This document shows, piece by piece, positions 53,866 to 63,930 of a DNA stretch of 64,000 bases. This DNA comes from Okapia johnstoni (lineage: Eukaryota; Chordata; Mammalia; Artiodactyla; Giraffidae), in contig CM044322.1 of assembly GCA_024291935.2 (NCBI GenBank), positions 66,021,405-66,085,404 on the forward strand. Direction: 5' to 3'. How positions within the stretch are numbered: position 1 is the first letter of the stretch; every line of letters starts with the position of its first letter. The notes under the pieces were generated by a model. The model saw only the letters and a list, made by a program, of their open reading frames with translations. It did not search any database and was not told the DNA's origin. A program made the position numbers and the translations under genes.

Positions 53866-56800
53866 TTTGGCCATTCAGGATCTTTTATTTACATATGAAT
53901 TGTGAAATTTTTGGTTCTAGTTCTGTGAAAAATGCCATTGATAATTTGATGAGGATTGCATTGAATCTGTAGATTGCATTTGATAGTATACTCATTTTCA
54001 CAATATTGATTCTTCCTACCCAGGAACATGGAATATCTCTTAATCTGTTTATGTCATCTTTGATTTCTTTCATTGGTGTCATAATTTTCTGTGTACAGTT
54101 CTTTTATCTCCTTAGGTAAGTTTATTCCTAGATATTTAATTATTTTTTGATGCAGTGGTGAATGGGATTGATTCCTTAATTTCTCTTTCTGATTTTTCAT
54201 TGTTAGTATATAGAAATGCAAGTGATTTCTGTGTGTTGATTTTGTATCTTGTAGCTTTGCTAAATTCACTGATTAGCTCTAGTAATTTTCTATATCATGT
54301 CATCCACAAACCGTGAGAGCTTTACTTCTTTTCCAATCTAGATAACTTTTATTTCATTTTTTCTCTGATTTCTGTAGCTAGGATGTTCAAAATTATGTTG
54401 AATAATAGTGGTATAAGTGGACATCCTTGTCTTGTTCCTAATCTTATGGGGAATGTTTTCAGTTTTTCACCATTAAAAATAATGTTTGCTGTAGGCTAAT
54501 CAAATATGGCCTTTACTATGTTGAGGTAGGTTACTTCTATGCTTACCTTTTGAAGAGTTTTAATCATAAATGGGTATTGAATTTTGTCAAAGTCTTTTTC
54601 TGCATCTATTAAGATTATCATATGTTTTTTATCTTTCAATTTGTTAATATGGTATGTTACATTGATTGATTTGTGTGTATTGACGAATTCTTGTATCCCT
54701 GGAATAAACCCAATTTGATCATGGTGTACGAGCTTTTTGATGTCTTGTGAATTCTGTTTGTTAAAATTTTGTTGAGGATTTTTGCACCTATGTTCATCAG
54801 TGATATTGGCCTGTAGTTTTTCTTTTTCTGTGTTGTCTTTGTGTTGTTTTGGTATCAGGGTGATGGTAGCCTCATAGAATGAGTTTGGAAGTGTTCCTTC
54901 CTCTGCAATTTTTTGAAAGAGTTTTAGAAGGATAGGCATTAGCTCTTCTCTAAATGTTTGATAGAATTCTCCTGTGAAGCCATCTGCTCCGGGCTTTGTT
55001 TTTTGGGAGATTTTTGATCACAGCTTCAATTTCAGTGCTTGTAGTTGGGTTGTTCATAATTTCTATTTCTTCCTGGCTCAGTCTTGGAAGATTGAACTTT
55101 TCTAAGAATTTGTCTATTTCTCCAGGTTATCCATTTTATTGGCATATAGTTGTTCATAATAGTTTCTTATACTCCTTTGTATTTCTGCATTGTCTGCTGT
55201 AGCCTCTTCTTTTTCACTTCTGATTTTGTTGATTTGATTCTTTTCTCTTTTTTTCCTGAAGAATCTGGCTAAAAGTTTATCAATTTTGTTTATCTTCTCA
55301 AAGAACCAGCCTTTAATTTTATCAATCTTTGCTATTGTTTCTTTCACTTCTTTTTCATTTATTTTTGCTTGGATCTTTATGATTTCTTTCTTTCTACTAA
55401 TTTTGGTTTTTTTGTTCTTCTTTTTCTAGTTGTTTTAGGTGTAAAGTTATGTTGTCTATTCAATGCTTTTCTTGTTTCTTGAGGTAGGATTGTATTGCTA
55501 TAAACTTCCCTCTTAGAACTGCTTTAGGCGCATCCGATAGGTTTTGAGTTGTAGTGTTTTCATTGTCATTTGTTTCTAGAATTTTTTATTATTTCCCTTT
55601 TGATTCCTTCAGTAAACTTTTGGTTATTTAGAAACATATTGTTTAATGTCCATGTGTTCTTTTTTTTTTTACAGTTTTTTTTTTCTTGTAATTGATATCT
55701 AGTCTCATAGCATTGTGGTTGGAGAAGATGCATGATACAATTTGAATCTTCTTAAATTTACTGAGGTTTGATTTTTGACCCCAAATGTGGTCTATCCTGG
55801 AGAATGTCCCATGTGTGCTTGAGAAGAAAGTGTATTCTTCTGCATTTGGATGAAATATCCTGAAGATATCAGTGAGATCCATCTCATCTAATGTATCATT
55901 TAAGACTTGTGTTTCCTTATTAATTTTCTGGTTTGATGATCAGCCCATTGGTGTTAGTGGGGTGTTAAAGTCTCCTATTATTATTGTGTTACTGTCAATT
56001 TCTCCTTCTATGTATGTTAGTGTTTGCCTTGTATATTGTGGTGATCCTAAATTGAGTGCATAGATATTTACAATTGTTAGGTCTTCCTCTTGAATTTATC
56101 CCTTGATCATTATGTAGTGTACTTCCTTATCTCTTGTAATATTCTTTACATGGAACAACAGATTGGTTCCAAATAGGAAAAGGACTACGTCAAGGGTGTA
56201 TATTGTCACCCTGCTTATTTAACTTAAATGCACAGTACATCATGAGAAATGCTGGGCTGGAAGAAACACAAGCTGGAATCAAGATTGCCAGGAGAAATAT
56301 CAATAACCTCAGATATGCAGATGACACCACCCTTATGGCAGAAAGCGAAGAAGAACTAAAGAGCCTCTTGATGAAAGTGAAAGAGGAGAGTTAAAAAGTT
56401 GGCTTAAAGCTCAACATTTAGAAAACTAAGATTATGGCATCTGGTCACATCACTTCATGGGAAATAGATGGGGAAACAGTGGAAACAGTGTCAGACTTTA
56501 TTTTTTGGGACTCCAGAATCACTGCAGATGGTGATTGCAGCCATGAAATTAAAAGATGCTTACTCCTTGGAAGGAAGGTTATGGCCAACCTAGATAGCAT
56601 ATTTAAAAGCAGAGACATTACTCTGCCAACAAAGGTCCATCTAGGCCAGGCTATGGTTTTTCCAGTAGTCATGTATGGATGTGAGAGTTGGATGGTGAAG
56701 AAAGCTGAGAGCCGAAGAATTGATGCTTTTGAACTGTGGTGTTGGAGAAGACTCTTGAGAGTCCCTTGGACTGCAAGAAGATCCAACCAGCCCATCCTAT

Positions 56801-57330
56801 AGGAGATCAGTCCTGGGTGTTCATTGGAAGGACTCATGTTGAAGCTGAAACTTTGGCCACCTCACGCGAAGAGTTGACTCATTGGAAAAGACCCTAATGC
56901 TGGGAAGGATTGGGGGCAGGAGGAGAAGGGGACGACAGTGGATGAGATGGCTGGATGGCATCACCGACTCGATGGACATGGGTTTGGGTGGACTCTGGGA
57001 GTTGGTGATGGACAGCGAGGTCTGGCATGCTGTGATTCATGGGTTCGCAAAGAGTCAGACGCGACTGAGCGACTGAACTGAAGGTCTATTTTGTCTGATA
57101 TGAGGATTGCTACTCCAGCTTTCTTTTGCATCCCATTTGCATGGAATACATTTTTTCCTTCCTCTCACTTTCAGCCTGTTTGTGTCTTTAGGTCTGAAGT
57201 GGGTTTCTTGTAGACAGCAAATATATGGGTCTTGTTTTTGTATCCACTCAGCCAGTTTGCATCTTTTGGTTGGAGTATTTAATCCATTTACATTTAAAGA
57301 AATTATTGGTATATATGTTCCTATTGCCAT
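53866..57330 (-). pseudogene. L1 ORF2 (endonuclease-RT), truncated and broken
   Basis: Minus strand: start at 57330 (MAIGTYIPIISLNVNGLNTP, with the Asn of the endonuclease), CLQETHFRPKDT near 57215, then the BovB insertion. The endonuclease end is at 55882-55643 (TFFSSTHGTFSRIDHIWG), the linker at 55347-55114 (WFFEKINKIDKLLARFF), the RT palm at 54939-54496 (KLFQKIAEEGTLPNSFYEAT, IILIDAEKDFDKI). The catalytic box reads FVDD at 54299-54310, with both aspartates kept. The frame ends near 53885 ([14 protein letters not shown]), about 500 residues short. Stops and frameshifts lie between the pieces. Confidence 0.9.
56149..57082 (+). mobile_element. BovB LINE, 5'-truncated, nested in L1, no clear TSD
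   Basis: A 934-base sense BovB: RT from just before the palm ('acatggaacaacagattggt') to the 3' end 'gactgagcgactgaactga'. The YADD box at 56314-56325 is intact. Frame 56434-56802 encodes the C-terminal region (ADGDCSHEIKRCLLLGRKVM, FELWCWRRLLRVPW). L1 resumes with 'aggtctattttgtctgatat'. Compared with other L1s a few host bases between 'cttta' and 'aggtct' are missing, and no target-site duplication is seen. Confidence 0.94.
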
Positions 57331-57469
57331 TTTCTTAATTGTTTGGAAATGATTTTGTAGACTTTTTTTTTTTCTCTTGTAATTCTTGACTATATAAGTC
57401 CCTTTAACATTTGTTTTAAAGACGGTTTGGTGGTACTGAGTTCTCTTAACTTTTGCTTGTCTGAAAAGC

Positions 57470-58300
57470 TTTTTATTTCTCCATCAATTTTAAATGAGAT
57501 CCCTGCTGGGTACAGTAATCTTGGTTGTAGATTTTTTTCCCTTTCAGTGCTTTAAATATACCCTTCCATTCCCTTCTGGCCTGCAGGGTTTCTGTTGAAA
57601 GATTAGCTGTTAACCATATGGGGTTTCCCTTGTATATTACATGTTGCTTTTCCCTTGTTGCTTTTAATATTCTTTCTTTGTGTTTAGTCTTTGTGTGTTT
57701 TTGTTGTTGTTTGTTTGTTTTGTTTTGTTTTATTAGCATCTGTCTTGGCGTGCTTCTCCTTGAGTTATCCTCAGTGGAACTCTTTTCCCCTCTTGAACTT
57801 GACTGACTATTCCCTTTCCATTTTGTGGAAATTTTCAACTATAATCTCTTCAAAGATTTTCTCATACCCTTTCTTTTCTCATCTTCTTCTGGGACCCCTA
57901 TAATTCGAATGTTGGTGCATTTGCTATTGTCCCAGAAGTCTCTGAGACTATCTTCAGTTCTTTTCATTCTTTATACTTTATTCTCCTCTTCAGAAGTTAT
58001 CTCCACCATTTTATCTTCCAGCTCACTGATTTATTCTTCTGCTTCAGATATTCTGCTATTGATTCTTTCTAGGGTATTTTTAATTTCAATAATTGTATTG
58101 TTTGTCTCTGTATGTTTATTCTTTAATTCTGCTAGGTCTTTGTTAATTGATTCTTACATTTTCTCCATTGTGTTTTCAAGGATTTTGATAATTTTTACTA
58201 TCAATATTCTGATTTTTTTCAGGTAGTTTGCCTATTTCCTCTTCATTTATTTGGGCTTCTGTGTTTCTAGTTTGTTCCTTCATGTGTGTAAGATTTCTCT
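57470..58300 (-). pseudogene. L1 ORF1 (RNA-binding protein), broken
   Basis: The C-terminal 121-codon frame on the minus strand (57838-57473) shows ERILKATREKQHVIYKGNP and LQARREWKGIFKALKGK, the conserved ORF1p C-terminal domain. Upstream (57850-58300) the coiled-coil region is present in other frames with stops. ORF1p binds L1 RNA as a trimer with chaperone activity. About 140 bases separate its end from the ORF2 start at 57330, a normal L1 arrangement. Confidence 0.82.
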
Positions 58301-58883
58301 GCCTTTTCTTTCTTTTTTTTTTTAATTTATTGTGTTTGAGGTTTCCTTTTCCCAGTCTTCAAGTTTGAATTTTTTCTTCCTTTTGGTTTCTTCCCTCCTA
58401 AGGTTAGTCCAGTGGTTTTTGTAAGATTCTTATAGGGATAGATTTGTGCTGAGTTGTTTGTTTGTTTTACCTCTGATGGGCAAGGCTGAGTGAAGTGGTA
58501 ATCCTGTCTGCTGATGACCGGGTTTGTATTTTTGCTTTGTTTGTTGTTTAGATGAGGCTCCTGCCCAGGGTACTACTGGTGGTTGTGTGATGCCAGGTCT
58601 TATATTCAAGCGCTTTCCTTTGTGTGAGTTCTCACTATCTGTTACTCTCTAGGGTGTGTTTTCTGGTAGTCAAAGGTCCTTGAGTCAGTGCTCTCACCAC
58701 AAAGGCTCAGGGCTTGATCTCTGGTCAGGAATGAAGATTCCACAAGTGGTTTGTTATGACATTAATTGAGATTAAAACAAATACTCCAAAACAAGAAACC
58801 AAAGATGAACCCCAGAAAAATGGCAGTTATAAAATCAAGCAAATAATAATTAACACAATGGAATATACACATATGCATATACA

Positions 58884-59131
58884 GCTGCTGCTGCTGCTAA
58901 GTCGCTTCAGTCGTGTCAGCCCACCAGGCTCCACCATCCCTGGGATTCTCCAGGCAAGAATACTGGAGTGGGTTGCCATTTCCTTCTCCAGTGCATGAAA
59001 GGGAGAAGTGAAAGTGAAGTCGCTTAGTCATGTCCAACTCTTAGCAACCCCATGGACTGTAGCCTACCAGGCTCCTCCATCCATGGGGTTTTCCAGGCAA
59101 GAGTACTGGAGTGGGGTGCCATTGCCTTCTC
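58884..59131 (-). mobile_element. BOV-A2 SINE with perfect 14-bp TSD
   Basis: Dimeric BOV-A2 with GCT repeat end (58884-58898). Its first monomer lacks about 26 bases ('cgactctgtgcgac' region) after 'cagtcgtgtc'. Flanks 'catatgcatataca' at 58870-58883 and 59132-59145 are identical, the longest perfect duplication in the window, which suggests a young insertion. It sits in the L1 5' UTR. Confidence 0.97.
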
Positions 59132-60482
59132 CATATGCATATACACCCATAAGCAAAAACAACAGTCCAACAAAAATAAAGTACATTAGATTGACCCAGA
59201 AACAAAGGAAATAAAAAACTATATCTACCAATTAAGAACATAACTACCTAAAGCACAAAATAGAAAACAGAACTAAAGCAAGGTGCCAAGTGGGGAATAA
59301 AACCATGAAGACAAAGCTAACAAATAAGTTGAGAGGAAAGGAAAGGAAGAAAAGAATGCAAGAATAGATATGCAAAGTTAAATAGAGGTAGATAAAGAAG
59401 ATTTATATACATTAAAGATTAACTGAAAGGGGAAAAAAGCAGTAGGAAAAGCTAACAAATGAATAAATGTAGAAAAATGTAATAGGTGTAAAAAATTAAA
59501 AATTAAAATTAAAAAAAAAAAGAAAGATAAAAAAAGGGAAAAAAAAAAAAAAGGAAAATGCCATAGAACTGCAAAGTCCCAACATAGAGGCAGAGGTTTA
59601 TAACAACAATGAAAAATGTGACTGAGGATAAAACAAAAATCTCCAAAGCTTAAATAGATTTCACAGTGCCAATAAAATCGACAACTATAACAGACTGGGG
59701 AAAAAGGGAGGGGTGGGAGAGAAAAAAATCCAAAAGAATCTACAGAACAAGTCAAACAATAAGAATAATAAATGTTTTTTTGGGTCATTCTGTCAAAGTC
59801 CTTTCTCTCTCTGGGAGTCACAGTCCACCTCACCTCTCTAGGATGCCCTCCAACACTGTGCTGGTCTCTCGACCTGTTGCATCTGGCAGCTCAGATTCTA
59901 ATCTAGTCCTACTCTTGTATGTTCTTGCCTCCAATGTTCACAGCTATCAGAACTGGTGCATTTTCTTTTGTGGGAGCTCTCAATGTCCTTTTATATATTC
60001 CATAGGCACAGTCTGCCTAGTTGATTGTGTGTATTTAATCTGCAGCTTGTACAGCTGGTGGGAAGGTTTTGGGTCTTCTTCCTTAGCCACACTGCCCCTG
60101 GGTTTCAATTGTGGTTTTATTTCCACTTCTGCATGTGGGTCATCCACTGGGGTCTGCTCCTGAGTCTGCCCTGGAGGACTTGGGTTTGCCCTTGTGAGGG
60201 CCAGGTGTGGAGGTGGTGCAGCTGCTTGGGTTGCAGGGGTTCTGGCAACACTATTACTCGGGGAGTTGGCGGCTAGGGCAGCAGGAAATATAGTGCTCTA
60301 GAAGGGTATGGCAACCAGTATTGGCCAATATGCTCCAGTATTCTTGCCTGGAGAAACCCTCTGACACAGAAGCCTGGCAAGCCACAGTCCACAGGGTCCC
60401 AAATAGTTGGTCATGACTGAGGCAACCCTGCGTGTATAGATGCAAGATTTTTTTTTGTCTGTGGCTGCTCTGGCCCAGTGAG

Positions 60483-60703
60483 GGAAAAACAGGAGTGTTA
60501 GTAAGACTGGACCTGCCCTGGGTGGGTGGGGGAACTGAAGCAGGGGCCCAATCCCCACACTGGGGCAACAGTCTGAGTCAGAGGACAAACATTTAAGACT
60601 GAGACTGAAACAGCTGATCTGTGACAGCCTAAATGGAACGAGACAGTCCTTGCCACAGTCATACATACCTTGGTTAGGGACTCAGATCCCCTAGAAGGTG
60701 CAG
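60483..60703 (+). repeat. Inverted repeat, left arm
   Basis: The reverse complement of this segment recurs at 61213-61437 with roughly 90-95% identity by eye, separated by about 509 bases. Arms begin 'ggaaaaacaggagtgttagt' and end 'cctagaaggtgcag'. Confidence 0.92.
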
Positions 60704-60957
60704 CGACTGGGAGCTGGAGTTTAGGGATTGTGGAACAATCCCAGGGCGACGGCTGCTGTTGACTGTGGAGAGATGGATCAAGGGGGTGTGAGGGAGGAAA
60801 TCGTAGTGGAAAATGCCTGTGGAGGAAAGCCAGGCAGCCATGGAAACAAGGCGATACTGCTGAGTCTCGCAAAGGGGGTGGAGCCATCACCATAGGTTCT
60901 CTCTCCCCACATGCCAGCATAGGCAGCTGAACAATAGAGAGGCTGGCCCATCAAACA

Positions 60958-61105
60958 CCTGATGCACTGAACTACAGAGTAAGACACCACCCAAGGTGCC
61001 CTTTTAAGTGGATGATGCACTGATCTACAGAGTAGGACCCCAGTCAGGGGGACCCCTCTATGTGCCTGACGGAGAAGGACCTCAGGCAAGGGAGCCTTCT
61101 AAGTG
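60958..61105 (-). repeat. Degenerate ~53-bp tandem units in L1 leader
   Basis: Three consecutive units (60958-61010, 61011-61064, 61065-61105) share 'tgatgcactga.ctacagagta', 'cacc.aaggtgcc' / 'cagggggacccc' and end with 'taagtg' or 'tatgtg'. The third is shorter. They lie in the loop of the inverted repeat. Confidence 0.75.
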
Positions 61106-61212
61106 CCTGAATGGGGAGAGCAGTGGAGAAAGATTGGCCAAAGAGGAATTCTGATCACCAGCTACAAGAAGCTCAGAAAAGCACTCTGATAGGGCCATAA
61201 CTCCTATGACCA

Positions 61213-61437
61213 CTGCACCTTCTAGGGGATCTGAGTCCCTGACCAAGTTATGTATGACTGTGGCAAAGACTGTGATTCTCATTCCGTTTAAGCTGTCACA
61301 GATCAGCTGTTTCAGTCTCAGTCTTAAATGTTTCTCCTCTGACTCACACAGTTGCCCCAATGTGGGGATTGGGCCCCTGCTTCAGTTCCCCCACCCACCA
61401 AGGGCAGGTCCAGTCTTACTAACACTCCTGTTTTTCC
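61213..61437 (-). repeat. Inverted repeat, right arm
   Basis: Partner of the left arm at 60483-60703. Its minus-strand reading gives the normal-looking L1 leader order from the 5' end, so the left arm is the piece that is inverted relative to the L1. Confidence 0.92.
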
Positions 61438-61623
61438 CCCTAGTTCCTTTGTCTTACCGAGTTTTGTGTGGGTCTATATATTCTTTTCCACTAGTCAGGT
61501 ACTCCTCTCTGCTCTCAGCTGGTGTTCTGCATGCACTTCTGTGTCTGAAGGTGTATTCCTGATGTATCCATGGAGAGAGATGTACTCCATGTCCACCTAC
61601 TCCTCCACCATCTTGTTCTCCTA

Positions 61624-61870
61624 TAATCTACTTTTACCTCTTGGCTATCTCCAGAAGTTTGGCTCAAATCTTCACTTTCAACAACCACTTTATTTAAAGA
61701 TGTCAAATATTTGCCAAAATACTTCTTATCCTCTGTGCTTTGTTATTTTTCCCTTTTACGCCCATAACAATTTCCCTTTCTAGTGTACCAAATATTTTAC
61801 TCACTTATACCACTGTAACTTCAGTACCTAATATTCTTGCCTGAGTAGATCTTGAGAATATGTTCCTGAC
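61624..61870 (+). mobile_element. L2 LINE remnant, right part (tentative)
   Basis: Continues the L2 broken off at 53438: 'tggctatctccagaagtttg', 'gctcaaatcttcactttcaa' correspond to the L2 '...ggtctcagctcaaatgtcac...' block, and 'cataacaatttccctttcta' to its following region. High divergence. Confidence 0.5.
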
Positions 61871-62391
61871 CTCTGACACACTGCTTCAGAAAAGCAGTCC
61901 TGTCATCTGGGATGGTACTCAAGAGAGCAGTTGAATCCACATGCACATATTTGTGCAGACATCTAAGCATCAAGTAGAATTAAAGGATAACTTGCTTGCA
62001 CTGGAAAATAATGAAATGACTCAGTTATAAGGATAATCAGTAAAATGTTTCTAGATTGAGCTGTAAAAATTAAAACAGGAATAAGAAACATAATAATTTA
62101 AAAAATGTGTGCTGCATAGAAAATAAGAGTAGAAGGATATGAAGTTTTTAATTACCATGTTAACTTTACAAAGCTAAACTGAGTATTGGACAGAGACTTG
62201 CAATTGTCTGTTTACATATAGCTATTCCAGAGATATACATTTGCTTAAAGAAATAATATATCTGCTAAATGATTAACTGCATTTGCTATACTGAAAATGA
62301 ATCTGTGAGTAATATATGACATAAAAAAATGAAGAATTTTTAAAAATACTATCAATCTAAGGGCAAAAGTACCTTTCTCTTTGAAATATGC
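61871..62391. other. AT-rich spacer
   Basis: About 520 bases without recognised gene or repeat. Confidence 0.5.
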
Positions 62392-62508
62392 CAAGGTAAA
62401 GCTGAGTAACAAAGAACTGATGCTTTTGAATTGTGGTGCTGGCGAAACCTCTCGGGAGTCTCTTGGACAGCAAGGAGATCAAACCAGTCAGTTCTAAATG
62501 AACTCAAC
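62392..62508 (+). mobile_element. BovB internal fragment
   Basis: A short sense BovB piece from the C-terminal coding region (encoding '[20 protein letters not shown]' in frame 62431) that has neither BovB 5' nor 3' end. It abuts an antisense L1 at 62511. Confidence 0.88.
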
Positions 62509-62510
62509 CC

Positions 62511-63930
62511 CGCTTGGCTTACCTCATTCATTATGACATTTTCTAAGTCCGTCCGTATGCTAGGTACAAACAGCATTATTTCATGGTTTTTTATTTTTTT
62601 TTTTTTTTTTTTTTTACGACTGAGTAGTATTCCATTGTATATATGTACCACCTCTTACTTATCCATTTGTCTGTCAGTGAACACTTAGGTTGATTCCACG
62701 TCTTGGCTATTGAACATAGAGGTGAGATGAACACTGGGTGCATGTGTCTTTTCAAATTACAGTTTCCTCTGTGTATATGCCCAGGAATGGGATTGCAGGG
62801 TCATATGGTAATTTTATTTTTTAATTTTTTAAGGAGCTTCCATACTGTTTTCCATAGTGGCTGCGCCAATTCACACTTCTACCAACAGTGTGGGAGAGTT
62901 CCTTCTTCTCCACAACCTCTCCAGCATTTATTATTTGTAAGGGCCATTATTATTATTTGATGAGGGCCATTCTGACTGGTGTGAGGTGATACCTCATTGT
63001 AGTTTTGATTTGCATTTCTCTAACTGGTGATGTTGAGCATTTTTTCACGTGCCTTTTGGCTTGTATGTCTTATTTGGAGGAATGTCTTTTGAGATTTTCT
63101 ATTTTTTGATTGGGTTGTTTATTTGTTTTGATATTGAGCTGTATGAGTTGTTTGTAAATTTTGGAGATTAATCCCTTTTCAGTCACATCATTTGCAAATT
63201 TTTTTCCCCATTCTGTGTGTTGTTTTTTCATTTTGTTTGTGTTTTCCTTTGCTGTGCAAAAGCTTCTGAGTTTAGTGAGGTCTCATTTGTTTATTTTTGG
63301 TTTTATTTCCATCACTCTAAAAGACAGATTGAAAAAAAAATCACTGCTGTGATTTATGTCAAAGTGTGTTCTGCCTATGTTTTATTCTAAGAGGTTTTAG
63401 TGTATCCAGTTTTACATTTAGGTCTTTAATTCATCTTGAGCTTATTTTTGTTGTGGTGTTAGAGCACATTCTAATTTCTTTCTTTCACAAGTAGCTATTC
63501 AATTTTCCCAGCAATCCTCTTAAAGGGACTGTCTTTTCTCCATTGTAGTGTCTTGCCTTCTTTATCGTAGATGAATCAACCATGTGTGTGTACATTTAAT
63601 TCTGGGTTTTCTATCCTGTTATATTGATGTATATGTCTGATTTTGTGCCATTACCATAATGTTTTAATTACTGTAGCTTTGCAGTATAGTCTGTAGTCAG
63701 GGAGCCTGATTCCTCTTTCTCAAGATGGCTTTGGCTATTTGGGATCTTTTATGTTTCCATATGTACTTTTGTTTTTTTGGTTTTAGTTCTCTGAAAATTG
63801 CCATTGGCAATTTGATAGGAATTGCGTTGACTTTGCAGACTGTCTTGGGTAGCATAGTCATTTTGACAATATTGATTCTTTCAATCCAAGAACACAGTAT
63901 ATTCCATTCGTTCGTGTCATGAATGTAACT
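62511..63930 (-). mobile_element. Ruminant L1, antisense, ORF2 C-terminal region
   Basis: Antisense L1 from within the 3' UTR (62511, 'gcttggcttacctcattcat') through ORF2 C-terminus up to the thumb/RT border at 63930 ('aacacagtatattccattcg'). The last ~300 bases of the 3' UTR are absent at the left edge, next to a truncated BovB. A T-rich run (62587-62616) is an expansion of a short T-stretch. Many frame breaks on the minus strand. It covers the ORF2 part that is missing in the L1 at 53440-61623 but is a separate copy. Confidence 0.88.

Larger units (their letters stand above)
53440..61623 (-). mobile_element. Near complete ruminant L1, antisense (ORF2 C-terminus deleted)
   Basis: Antisense L1 from 3' UTR (53452-53865) through ORF2 (about 53866-57330), ORF1 (about 57470-58300), and a long 5' UTR to its 5' terminus at about 61623, where the minus strand begins 'ggagaacaagatggtggagg'. 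About 1.5 kb encoding the ORF2 C-terminal part is missing at about 53865. The host flanks 'taatccactttt' (53427-53438) and 'taatctactttt' (61624-61635) differ at one position and are the likely target-site duplication. A BovB (56149-57082) and a BOV-A2 (58884-59131) are nested in it. Confidence 0.88.
58301..61623 (-). promoter_or_regulatory. L1 5' UTR, long, with repeats
   Basis: Sequence upstream of ORF1 on the minus strand, about 3 kb after removing the BOV-A2. It is A-rich near ORF1 (59150-59760) and GC-richer towards the 5' end (59800-61560). It contains a Bov-A-like piece (about 60325-60430), a ~220-bp inverted repeat (60483-60703 with 61213-61437) and degenerate ~53-bp tandem units (60958-61105). 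Frames up to 165 codons on either strand (for example 59666-60163) are not proteins. L1 leaders contain the internal RNA polymerase II promoter (established for the family). Confidence 0.75.

Noticed and set aside
59378..59833. 151-codon reverse frame rich in Phe/Leu
   Set aside because: It is generated by A-rich runs in the L1 leader read on the opposite strand; a simple-repeat artefact.
59666..60163. 165-codon plus-strand frame, Cys/Ser-rich
   Set aside because: It lies opposite the L1 5' UTR; composition reflects the leader, and the frame crosses from the A-rich to the GC-rich part.
53427..61635. Novel gene cluster on the 8-kb antisense block
   Set aside because: ORF1, ORF2 and leader landmarks identify it as one L1 with nested elements.
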